Positions 1 through 5,396 of a stretch of 6,357 bases of DNA are shown piece by piece. This stretch comes from Candidatus Bathyarchaeota archaeon (GTDB lineage Archaea; Thermoproteota; Bathyarchaeia; Bathyarchaeales; Bathycorpusculaceae). The notes under the pieces are model-generated. The model saw only the letters and a program-made list of their open reading frames with translations. It had not been told where the DNA came from and searched no databases. The DNA is taken from assembly GCA_026014845.1 (NCBI GenBank), contig JAOZHM010000044.1:1-6357 (forward strand), in the 5' to 3' direction. Within the stretch, counting starts at the first letter, position 1. The number at the start of each line of letters is the position of its first letter. The translations under genes and the position numbers were made by a program.

Positions 1-200
1 ACGTTGTCAAGATGTGTTGTTGAAACAAACGTTGACCCCCCTATCATTATGGCTGAGGTCCCACTTGATTTTGCCTTACGAGCAATTCTTGAAGCTTGTG
101 GACGTGTTGCCTTTTCAGGATCTATCAGAGTTAAGTGAATTGCGCCTTCAGATTCGATTTTTTCAAGCAGATACCTTTCAACAGAGCCAACCATAAACAT
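1..200 (-). CDS. Geranylgeranylglyceryl-phosphate synthase, 5' part only
   Basis: GGGP synthase makes the first ether bond of archaeal membrane lipids by joining geranylgeranyl diphosphate to sn-glycerol-1-phosphate. About 66 codons lie in the window; the family is usually around 240-250 residues, so roughly three quarters is beyond the left edge. Translating the minus strand from the ATG at 200-198 gives the family's N-terminal signature: IHLTLIDPEK (residues 21-30, with the Asp of IDP expected to bind Mg2+), then a helix rich in Ala, Arg and Lys, then AIMIGGST (50-57) ending a beta strand of the TIM barrel, then HLDN. A second ATG at 194-192 is an equally possible start, since an AGG at 206-204 lies 9 nt upstream of it and only 3 nt upstream of the first. 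The gene starts 4 nt after the Elf1 stop, so the two are probably cotranscribed. The PcrB-like bacterial branch cannot be excluded from this fragment, but the archaeal context favours GGGP synthase. Confidence 0.85.
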   Translation of the reverse strand, partial: MFMVGSVERYLLEKIESEGAIHLTLIDPEKATRPQASRIARKAKSSGTSAIMIGGSTFVSTTHLDN

Positions 201-204
201 CAAC

Positions 205-456
205 CTAACTGGCTAACACATTCTTGGAGCTTCCATAAACTTTGTCCGTGAACATACAATAAACATCAACCGCACTCTGTGCAGGCTTAACTTGGAACTC
301 TTCCCTTGCGCCACAACTTCCGCAGCTTACAACAGCTCGACCTTCATCACGAAAAATTTCAACCCTAACCGTTTCCTTTCCGCATTTAGGACAAGAGAAA
401 ACGTTTGGCAAATGCTTCTTGGGGATGTGGACGACTTTCCTTCTTCTTCGCCCCAT
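205..456 (-). CDS. Elf1-like zinc-ribbon transcription elongation factor
   Basis: This 83-residue protein matches the Elf1 family shared by archaea and eukaryotes, small zinc-ribbon proteins that associate with elongating RNA polymerase. Visible features are the basic N-terminus MGRRRRKVVHIPKK, a zinc ribbon with CPKC (Cys22, Cys25) and CGSC (Cys45, Cys48) separated by a beta hairpin, and the C-terminal segment AVDVYCMFTDKVYG (residues 62-75), which corresponds to the conserved strand and aromatic region of Elf1. The ATG at 456 is well supported because the Arg-rich start is typical of the family, and AAGGA lies a few bases upstream on the minus strand. It is the first gene of a minus-strand unit with the GGGP synthase and is divergent from nadE. 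The archaeal members are little studied, so the elongation role comes from homology. Confidence 0.88.
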   Translation of the reverse strand: MGRRRRKVVHIPKKHLPNVFSCPKCGKETVRVEIFRDEGRAVVSCGSCGAREEFQVKPAQSAVDVYCMFTDKVYGSSKNVLAS

Positions 457-553
457 ATTTCATATCCTTCTATGTTCTTAAACTTCATGCTTTCAGTATT
501 TATGTTTGTCCTTAAATACTTGCCTAAATACTCATAATCAAAGAGGGGCCCAT
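457..553. promoter_or_regulatory. Divergent promoter region, Elf1 gene / nadE
   Basis: This short gap separates the start codons of two divergent units. For nadE, TTAAATAC at 512-519 (or CTAAATAC at 524-531) is a plausible archaeal TATA element. From the first, a transcript would begin near 540, just before the ribosome-binding sequence GAGGGG at 543-548. For the Elf1 unit, the minus strand carries CATAAATACTG (504-494), about 40 nt from its ATG, with AAGGA near the start codon. These assignments rest on AT-rich matches and spacing only. Confidence 0.45.
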
Positions 554-1396
554 TTGAAGTTAGAACCAACCATTCTAGATTTGGATTGGTCGGAAGTGGA
601 GGCAAAAATAAAGCGGTTCATTAAGGACTATGTGGAAAAGTCTGGAGCAAAAGGAATCGTTTTGGGGTTATCAGGCGGAATCGATAGTTGTACGGCAGCG
701 GCGATTTCTGCTTTAGCGATAGGTGGGGACAAGGTTTTTGGGCTTTTGTTGCCAGAGCAAGAAACATACAATGTCAAAGATGTTGAACATGCGAAACTTG
801 TTGCTGAAAAATTCGGCTTTAAAACTGAAATGATCGATGCTACATCGACTTTAGAAGCTTTTTACACTTCAATACCCATTTTTGAATCAACCGATAAGAT
901 ATGCAAAGGCAACATAAAAGCACGGGTGAGAATGATCTACCTTTACTATTATGCTAATAGGCTTAGTATGCTTGTCTGTGGCAGCTCAGACAAGTCGGAA
1001 ACAATGGTAGGTTACTTTACAAAATGGGGAGACGTTGCAGCGGATATATCACCACTAATGGATTTATACAAGACGCAAGTTCGAAAACTAGCTCAGCACA
1101 TAGGTGTACCAAAGGAAATAGTAACAAAACCAGCTTCACCAGCATTATGGCCCGGACAACTCGCAGAAGAAGAACTGGGAATAAAATATGAAATCCTTGA
1201 CCTCATCCTCTACGGCCTGGAACACTTCATGAAGACAGAAGAAATAACGCAACAATTAAGCGTAAAGAAGGAACTGCTAAACAAAATAAAAAGTAGGTGG
1301 TTATCTATGGAACATAAAAGAAGGATGCCACTCACGACAAAAATTCAGTATCGGACAATGGGAGCTGATTTTAGGCTTCCACGCACACGTCATTAA
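554..1396 (+). CDS. nadE: NH3-dependent NAD(+) synthetase
   Basis: NadE carries out the last step of NAD biosynthesis, ATP-dependent amidation of nicotinic acid adenine dinucleotide. From the TTG at 554 the product has 280 residues, normal for single-domain archaeal NadE. Visible motifs are the N-type ATP-pyrophosphatase loop LGLSGGIDSC (about 37-46), GNIKARVRMIYLY (118-130), the synthetase signature GSSDKSE (143-149, a variant of the common GTGNKSE) followed by GYFTKWGD, then DLYKTQVRKLA, KPASPALWPGQ (192-202) and the C-terminal HKRRMP (254-259). TTG 554 is preferred over the upstream TTG at 506 because GAGGGG at 543-548 precedes it by 5 nt and the extra 16 residues look unlike coding sequence. 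The protein has no glutaminase domain of its own, so it needs free ammonia or a partner. The next gene, only 17 nt away, encodes a nitrilase-fold amidohydrolase that could be that partner. Confidence 0.93.
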   Translation: MKLEPTILDLDWSEVEAKIKRFIKDYVEKSGAKGIVLGLSGGIDSCTAAAISALAIGGDKVFGLLLPEQETYNVKDVEHAKLVAEKFGFKTEMIDATSTLEAFYTSIPIFESTDKICKGNIKARVRMIYLYYYANRLSMLVCGSSDKSETMVGYFTKWGDVAADISPLMDLYKTQVRKLAQHIGVPKEIVTKPASPALWPGQLAEEELGIKYEILDLILYGLEHFMKTEEITQQLSVKKELLNKIKSRWLSMEHKRRMPLTTKIQYRTMGADFRLPRTRH

Positions 1397-1413
1397 ATAA
1401 AGGAAGGATGCGC

Positions 1414-2247
1414 ATGAAAGAAAAAATCAAGATAGCTCTCGCACAGATAAGCTGCAAGCGAGGAAACAAAGCAGAAAACATAAAAAAAGTTGAAAGCCGA
1501 GTAACAAAAGCAAAACAACAAGGTGCAGAGCTTGTTATTTTCCCAGAACTTTCATTAACAGGCTACACTATGAGAGACCAAATCTATGAACTGGCAGAAA
1601 CAATACCTGGACATTCAACGACTGTTTTAGAAAAATTAGCCAAAAAAACAGGTACATACATTGTATTTGGCATGCCAGAACTAAGCGAAAAAACACAAGC
1701 AACCATTTATAATGCTGCGGTTCTCGTAGGCCCAAACGGTTTTATCGGAAAATATCGCAAAATGTACCTTCCAACCCACAGTGTCTTTGAAGAAAAAAGA
1801 TACTTCCGCCCAGGATATCAAACAGCAGTGTTTGAAACAGAGCTTGGCAAAATAGGGTTAATCATATGCTATGACATCTTCTTTCCGGAAGTAAGCAGGC
1901 TGACGCGTTTGAAAGGAGCTCAATTAATAGTGTGCATTTCAGCTTCCCCAGCGACCCGCCGAACGTTTTTTGAAACTTTAACAGCTGCAAGAGCAATTGA
2001 AAATACGGCTTTTCTAGCTTACGTGAACCTCGTTGGGATAGAAGATGGATTGCAGTTTTGGGGAGGAAGCAGGCTTGTTGGACCCAACGGAAAAACGCTT
2101 GTGCAAGCGAAATATGATGAAGAAGACCTTGTAATAGACGAGATTAACTACGCTGACATAAGACCGACCGAAGCATTTGTCCCGATCCTGAAAGATTTGC
2201 GTCCAGAACTGTTTGAAAAACTAAAAGAAACCGCAGAAAAACTGTAA
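1414..2247 (+). CDS. Nitrilase-superfamily amidohydrolase, possible glutaminase partner of NadE
   Basis: The 277-residue product is a complete carbon-nitrogen hydrolase. The catalytic Glu-Lys-Cys triad is intact: Glu45 in FPELSLTGY, Lys116 in GKYRKMYLP and Cys152 in IGLIICYDIFFPE. The ATG at 1414 is preferred to the ATG at 1408 because AAGGAAGG at 1400-1407 sits 6 nt upstream of it and directly abuts the earlier one. The superfamily includes beta-ureidopropionases, N-carbamoylputrescine amidases, omega-amidases and the N-terminal glutaminase domain of glutamine-dependent NAD synthetase. FPELSLTGY followed by an acidic residue, ISASP after the catalytic Cys, and YVNLVGIEDGLQFWGGS (203-219) recall that glutaminase domain, although other branches share parts of these. 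Its position immediately after nadE in the same orientation supports ammonia supply to NadE, but the true substrate cannot be settled from sequence alone. Confidence 0.85.
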   Translation: MKEKIKIALAQISCKRGNKAENIKKVESRVTKAKQQGAELVIFPELSLTGYTMRDQIYELAETIPGHSTTVLEKLAKKTGTYIVFGMPELSEKTQATIYNAAVLVGPNGFIGKYRKMYLPTHSVFEEKRYFRPGYQTAVFETELGKIGLIICYDIFFPEVSRLTRLKGAQLIVCISASPATRRTFFETLTAARAIENTAFLAYVNLVGIEDGLQFWGGSRLVGPNGKTLVQAKYDEEDLVIDEINYADIRPTEAFVPILKDLRPELFEKLKETAEKL

Positions 2248-2260
2248 GGAGTCTTTGAGC

Positions 2261-2584
2261 ATGGGCCCCATAAGAATAATCCGAAACGAGGACATAGAAA
2301 AAGTGCTTATGGGTGTTCCGAAAGGTCACAAACACCTTCGCGTTTGCATGAAGCTAAAGAACAACTCAGCCATAATCTTTCAAGAAGCAACGATAGCAAA
2401 CATCCTACGTGCTTACGTAACCATAAAAACACACCCAAGAATAAAGGCGCAAGAACTCAAGATGCATGTACTGGGTGGAACCTCACAAAAACAGGGATAT
2501 GCCCTTCATCAGCTATTGGAGATCTCCAGAAGTCAGGAAGAAATTGAAGAGGAATTGAGGGAGTTTCTCGAAGAGTCTACTTGA
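2261..2584 (+). CDS. Conserved-looking small protein of unknown function in the nadE cluster
   Basis: I do not recognise this 107-residue protein. From the ATG at 2261 it has a short beta-like N-terminus (GPIRIIR), a basic stretch (KGHKHLRVCMKL, 21-32), a hydrophobic beta strand (SAIIFQEA, 36-43), an amphipathic helix (TIANILRAYVTIKTH, 44-58), and an acidic C-terminal helix (SQEEIEEELREFLEE, 91-105). There is no signal peptide, membrane segment or Cys cluster. AAGGAG at 2246-2251 overlaps the nitrilase stop codon and lies 9 nt before the ATG; an in-frame TTG at 2255 is too close to it to be preferred. The 13-nt gap suggests cotranscription with nadE and the nitrilase, and hence perhaps a role linked to NAD or nitrogen metabolism, though that rests on position only. 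Its last 8 bp overlap the 3' end of the opposing aminotransferase gene. Confidence 0.75.
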   Translation: MGPIRIIRNEDIEKVLMGVPKGHKHLRVCMKLKNNSAIIFQEATIANILRAYVTIKTHPRIKAQELKMHVLGGTSQKQGYALHQLLEISRSQEEIEEELREFLEEST

Positions 2585-3770
2585 GACGTTTAACAACCTT
2601 TTCTATACGGTTTAGTGCTTCTTCCAACTGTTCGTATGAAGCAGCATAAGAAATTCTGATGTACCCTTCACCATAACTGCCGAAGGCGGAGCCAGGAACC
2701 ACTGTGATATGAGCCTTCCTTACAAGGAATTCTGCGAATTTTTCTGAAGACGTATTGAAGCCTTCTATGTTTGGGAAAACGTAGAAAGCGCCTTTCGGAA
2801 GGGCACAATCGACCCCTTCTATCTCATTAAGCCTCTTGTAAACCAAACGTCGCCGCCTATCGAACTCTTTAACCATATCCTTAACAAAGTCTTGCGGTCC
2901 CCTTAACGCGGCTAACGCAACATACTGCGCCAAGCTGTTTACACAAGCAACTACATACTGGTGCAGAAGCCAAACGTACGAAATAAGCTCTTTTGGTCCA
3001 TATACATAACCAACGCGCAGGCCGGTCATCGCGTAAGTTTTGGAGAATGAATTAACAACCAATGTGCGCTCACGCATTCCCGGAAAAGTTGCAAGACAAT
3101 AGTGTTTAGCGTTGTCATAAATTATCTTTTCATAAACTTCATCGGAAATCACAATCAGGTCACGTTCAACAGCAATCTTCGCCAAAGCGGCAACTTCATC
3201 ATAAGAAAGAACCGCACCAGTCGGGTTATTCGGAAAGTTAAGAATCATCACACGTGATTTATCCGTGATAAGTGACGTCACATCATCAATAGATGGCTTA
3301 AAATCATTCTTCTTCAACAAAGGAACATGAACAGGAGCGCCGCCCGCTAATAGAACACTTGGTTCATAGACCACAAATCCTGGATTCGGAATTAACACTT
3401 CGTCGCCGGGATTTAACAAACCTGTTAACGCCAAGAAAATTGCCTCCGTTCCACCGACGGTAACTAATATTTCAGAGTTTGGGTCGTAGTGGAGACCGTA
3501 ATTGCGATATGCCTTTTGAGCCAATGATTCTCGCAGTTCGGATATCCCATTCGTTGGTGCATAGTGAGTCTTGCCTTCTTTTGCTGCTTGCCAACCAGCA
3601 TCTAAAGCATGCTTCGGAGGGGTGAAATCGGGGTCTCCTACACTTAAGCTGATAACGTCGGGTATTCCTTGAGCTAAACTGAAAACACGGCGTATTCCAG
3701 AGGGTTTTATTCTTTTTAAGCGTTCTGCTGGCTTGAAGTCTGAGACCAAGAGATATTCCTCATTATGCAT
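2577..3770 (-). CDS. Class I/II PLP-dependent aminotransferase (aspartate aminotransferase-like)
   Basis: This is a full-length fold-type I aminotransferase, 397 residues from the ATG at 3770. Expected active-site elements are present: GDPDF (45-49), THYAPTNGI (68-76), VGGTEAI (105-111) at the phosphate-binding turn, NFPNNPTGA (178-186) with the cofactor-ring Asn182, ISDEVYEKI (208-216) with Asp210 and Tyr213, SFSKTYAMTGLRVGY (241-255) with the Schiff-base Lys244 and phosphate-binding Arg252, and YIRISYA (370-376) with the carboxylate-binding Arg372. The order and spacing resemble archaeal aspartate or aromatic aminotransferases; the amino donor is not determinable. The start is uncertain: the TTG at 3749 has GAGGA (3761-3757) 7 nt upstream, while the ATG at 3770 has no clear ribosome-binding site, so a 390-residue product is at least as likely. 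The gene is convergent with the nadE cluster and divergent from the 154-residue gene. Confidence 0.93.
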   Translation of the reverse strand: MHNEEYLLVSDFKPAERLKRIKPSGIRRVFSLAQGIPDVISLSVGDPDFTPPKHALDAGWQAAKEGKTHYAPTNGISELRESLAQKAYRNYGLHYDPNSEILVTVGGTEAIFLALTGLLNPGDEVLIPNPGFVVYEPSVLLAGGAPVHVPLLKKNDFKPSIDDVTSLITDKSRVMILNFPNNPTGAVLSYDEVAALAKIAVERDLIVISDEVYEKIIYDNAKHYCLATFPGMRERTLVVNSFSKTYAMTGLRVGYVYGPKELISYVWLLHQYVVACVNSLAQYVALAALRGPQDFVKDMVKEFDRRRRLVYKRLNEIEGVDCALPKGAFYVFPNIEGFNTSSEKFAEFLVRKAHITVVPGSAFGSYGEGYIRISYAASYEQLEEALNRIEKVVKRLK

Positions 3771-3785
3771 TGCTGATCTTCAGCA
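3771..3785. repeat. Perfect inverted repeat at the aminotransferase start
   Basis: TGCTGA-TCT-TCAGCA forms a perfect 6-bp dyad with a 3-nt centre, directly against the ATG at 3770 and 21 bp upstream of the alternative TTG start. It could be an operator or a short hairpin in the leader, or a chance palindrome. On the minus strand a TTTTATG element (3789-3783) overlaps it, which would make occlusion of a TATA box one possible mode of control. Confidence 0.4.
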
Positions 3786-3900
3786 TAAAATGTTTACGTT
3801 CCCAAACAAGTAATAACAAGCATAAAAATTCGATAATCTTAAAAGACTTTACCTGTATACAAAAGTGTATTCGTTAGAAAGAACATGAGGAGAGAGAAAT
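3786..3900. promoter_or_regulatory. Divergent promoter region, aminotransferase / 154-residue protein
   Basis: For the plus-strand gene, CTTAAAAG at 3838-3845 is a plausible TATA-like element about 60 bp before the start codon, followed by the strong ribosome-binding sequence GAGGAGAG at 3887-3894, 6 nt before the GTG. For the minus-strand aminotransferase, AATTTTTATGC (about 3829-3819) and TTTTATG (3789-3783) are both possible TATA elements. Which is used depends on the true start codon. Confidence 0.4.
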
Positions 3901-4365
3901 GTGAAGCTGAAAAATGCTGTTCAATCGTGGCTGACAAGCGCCTTAGACGACCCTATTACGAAGATACTCTCCAAAACAAGCCTCTTAACGCAAACACAGC
4001 TGGAAACACTACTCATTGACATCTTATCAGAAAATATTGCCGGCAAACCGTTAAAATATGATGAAAAAGCCAGATTGAGGCTGATAAAGGCAAAAATAAG
4101 TCGCGGAGCCTTTAACAGAACCTTAAAACAGGCAAAAGATAACGTAGTAAAAGCGATCTACACCGTGCTACTCTTAGGATACTTAGGGATCTTCGAAAGC
4201 ACGACTCTAGACCCGTATCTAGAAATAGCAAACAAACTAAACACATACATGGAAGCATACAGAAACATACCAAATCAAGGCAGAGAACTAAACGAACATC
4301 TAAAAGTCATAAAAATGATACGAGAAGAGCTTGAAACAAGCCTAAAGCACCTATCAAATCCATAA
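3901..4365 (+). CDS. Uncharacterised mostly helical protein, 154 residues
   Basis: I cannot assign a named family. The GTG start is well supported by GAGGAGAG 6 nt upstream. The product is predicted almost entirely helical, with no signal peptide or Cys motif. The central part is the most distinctive: a basic stretch (KARLRLIKAKISRGAFNRTL, 56-75) leads into QAKDNVVKAIYTVLLLGYLGIF (77-98). SRGAFNRTLKQA resembles the helix-turn-helix of a DNA-binding domain, followed by a helix ending in a hydrophobic GYLG turn, as in some archaeal regulators. The hydrophobic run AIYTVLLLGYLGIF is too short and broken for a confident membrane segment. The C-terminus (residues 104-150) is an amphipathic, Glu/Lys-rich helix that could mediate oligomerisation. 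The gene stands alone between a divergent promoter and the repeat-rich region at 4366-4681. A nucleic-acid-binding role is only a suggestion. Confidence 0.7.
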   Translation: MKLKNAVQSWLTSALDDPITKILSKTSLLTQTQLETLLIDILSENIAGKPLKYDEKARLRLIKAKISRGAFNRTLKQAKDNVVKAIYTVLLLGYLGIFESTTLDPYLEIANKLNTYMEAYRNIPNQGRELNEHLKVIKMIREELETSLKHLSNP

Positions 4366-4370
4366 AAAGG

Positions 4371-4387
4371 TGTCATGTGACATCACA
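4371..4387. repeat. Overlapping palindromes TGTCA-TG-TGACA and TGTGA-CA-TCACA
   Basis: Two inverted repeats with perfect 5-bp arms overlap here, at 4371-4382 and 4376-4387, just after the stop codon of the 154-residue gene. A related element, TGTC-ATATGC-GACA, lies at 4493-4506. They could be operators or, for the first, part of a 3' transcript end, but no T-rich tract follows, so a terminator is not supported. Confidence 0.5.
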
Positions 4388-4544
4388 AATCACACTGGGA
4401 AAGCTAACTAACATACATGAGAGCAAACGCGCACATTCTAAATGGAACGCACAGAAACGCCCGGAAATCAAAAAATAAGGCAAAAACGGATTTGTCATAT
4501 GCGACATGAATAATCCTAAGAGTCGAGATCAGTTGGATTCCTAG

Positions 4545-4561
4545 ACTGTGATGTGTGACGT
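4545..4561 (+). repeat. Direct repeat copy 1, ACTGTGATGTGTGACGT
   Basis: This 17-bp element recurs at 4616-4632 with one C/T difference, 71 bp further on. Each copy contains two TGTGA units 7 bp apart. A third, more diverged copy is on the opposite strand at about 4378-4395, reading TGTGATTTGTGATGTCAC. Confidence 0.6.
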
Positions 4562-4615
4562 CATAGACCCCTTAAACCATGTTGGCACCATAATTCTTAA
4601 ATCCTTAATGGTAGA

Positions 4616-4632
4616 ACTGTGATGTGTGATGT
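4616..4632 (+). repeat. Direct repeat copy 2, ACTGTGATGTGTGATGT
   Basis: This is the second copy of the 17-bp element. It lies 13 bp after the TATA-like sequence at 4594-4603, where transcription of the downstream gene would be expected to begin. It is also framed by a 6-bp inverted repeat, ATGGTA (4608-4613) and TACCAT (4632-4637). Binding here would be positioned to block initiation. Confidence 0.6.
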
Positions 4633-4642
4633 ACCATGAGTA

Positions 4643-4669
4643 AATCACGTATAATCACAAGCGAATCAC
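4643..4669 (+). repeat. Three AATCAC units spaced one helical turn apart
   Basis: AATCAC occurs at 4643-4648, 4653-4658 and 4664-4669, with starts 10 and 11 bp apart, so the copies face the same side of the DNA. The last copy ends at the ribosome-binding sequence of the gene starting at 4682. AATCAC is the complement of GTGATT, linking this array to the TGTGAT elements upstream. Confidence 0.6.
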
Positions 4670-4681
4670 GAGGTGTGTTAT

Positions 4682-5392
4682 TTGACTGATGTTCTACTGG
4701 TTCTTGTAGGGATTTTGATTGCAATGACTATTGGTGCTGCTGTCGAATATTATAGGCAACTCCGCAGGATTCAGAGGGAGTATGAGAAGGCGAAGGAAGT
4801 TGTCGAAGACATCGTTCTGAGTTTTAATAGGCAACTCAAACGTGAAGCTGAAAGGCTGGAAATTGTCGCATACAAAGTTGGAGCAAATTCTTCGAAAGGT
4901 GACAGGGCTCTGAAAAGGGCTGAAGAGATTGAGCAGCAGCTTCACGCCTTAGAGCCTAAAATTGGTGGTGTATTGGAAGATAGGGAGAAGATGTTGGCAA
5001 AGCTGGGTGAAATTGACAAGAAGGTGCGTGACGCTGTCGCATCACAGAAGGCGCTAACCGCACAAATTTCTGACATAGAAGAAAGAGCTCGACAGTTCTC
5101 GACGGTTCCTGAAAAAGGGGTTGAGGCAGTTATCCCCATAAGAAGGGAAAAGGCATTGGCTCCGTTGACTGAAACCGAGTTATCCGTGTTGGAGATACTA
5201 GCTTTGGAGGGCCCTAAGACTGCACCTGAGATTAAGGATAGAATTAAGCTTAGCAGAGAGCATACGGCGAGGTTGATGAAGAAGGTTTACGAAGAAGGAT
5301 ATGTGGAGAGGGACACAAGTAAGATTCCATTCAAGTATCACATTAAGAAAGAGATGGAAAAACTGTTAAAAAAGACGGAAAGCGAAACTTAA
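4682..5392 (+). CDS. Membrane-anchored coiled-coil protein with C-terminal winged helix
   Basis: From the TTG at 4682 the product has 236 residues in three parts. Residues 3-20 (DVLLVLVGILIAMTIGAA) form one hydrophobic N-terminal membrane segment. Residues 22-138 are a long, charged, heptad-like region (for example RRIQREYEKAKEVVEDIV and AEEIEQQLHALEPKI), indicating a coiled coil. Residues 161-222 resemble a MarR/TrmB-type winged helix: PLTETELSVLEILALEGP (helix 1), TAPEIKDRI (helix 2), SREHTARLMKKVYEEGYVER (recognition helix and turn into the wing), then KYHIKKE. The TTG is favoured over the GTG at 4673 because GAGGTG at 4670-4675 is spaced 6 nt from it and overlaps the other. The layout suggests a membrane-tethered DNA-binding or scaffold protein. 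It is convergent with the HerA-like gene, whose stop is 4 nt away, and follows an operator-like repeat array. I know of no named gene for this architecture. Confidence 0.8.
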   Translation: MTDVLLVLVGILIAMTIGAAVEYYRQLRRIQREYEKAKEVVEDIVLSFNRQLKREAERLEIVAYKVGANSSKGDRALKRAEEIEQQLHALEPKIGGVLEDREKMLAKLGEIDKKVRDAVASQKALTAQISDIEERARQFSTVPEKGVEAVIPIRREKALAPLTETELSVLEILALEGPKTAPEIKDRIKLSREHTARLMKKVYEEGYVERDTSKIPFKYHIKKEMEKLLKKTESET

Positions 5393-5396
5393 TCCA

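Larger units (their letters stand above)
4366..4681. promoter_or_regulatory. Repeat-rich regulatory region upstream of the membrane winged-helix gene
   Basis: These 316 bp hold no convincing ORF or RNA gene. They contain ten copies of GTGAY or its complement RTCAC, where roughly one is expected by chance in random sequence of this length. Plus-strand GTGAC/T copies start at 4377, 4548, 4555, 4619 and 4626; ATCAC copies start at 4382, 4389, 4644, 4654 and 4665. TTCTTAAATC at 4594-4603 is a plausible TATA element for the downstream gene, which would place transcription initiation near 4628, inside one of the repeats. GAGGTG at 4670-4675 is the ribosome-binding site for the TTG at 4682. The clustering suggests binding sites for a regulator, possibly the downstream winged-helix protein itself. 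Confidence 0.55.

Noticed and set aside
14..196. Plus-strand 60-codon open frame at the left edge
   Set aside because: It lies antisense to the GGGP synthase fragment, which has clear family motifs; the plus-strand translation resembles no known protein and has no ribosome-binding site.
506..553. N-terminal extension of NadE from the TTG at 506
   Set aside because: The extra 16 residues cover the presumed TATA elements, and the TTG at 554 has a well-spaced GAGGGG. The family does not need the extension.
292..605. Open frames overlapping the Elf1 gene and the nadE promoter on both strands
   Set aside because: Their translations are low in plausible domain content, and they overlap Elf1 and the start of nadE, both of which have strong motifs.
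4587..4637. Competing hairpins ACCAT/ATGGT and ATGGTA/TACCAT suggesting a riboswitch
   Set aside because: The stems are only 5-6 bp with loops of 16-18 nt and no recognised aptamer features; they are more likely incidental to the repeat cluster.
4366..4681. CRISPR array or replication origin
   Set aside because: The repeats are short (about 17 bp), irregularly spaced and in both orientations, with no uniform spacers. No long origin-type repeats, AT-rich unwinding tract or cdc6/orc1 gene are visible.
4694..5139. Minus-strand open frames under the coiled-coil gene
   Set aside because: They are antisense to a gene with a coherent membrane segment, coiled coil and winged helix, and their Ser/Phe-rich sequences are typical complements of Glu/Lys-rich coding DNA.
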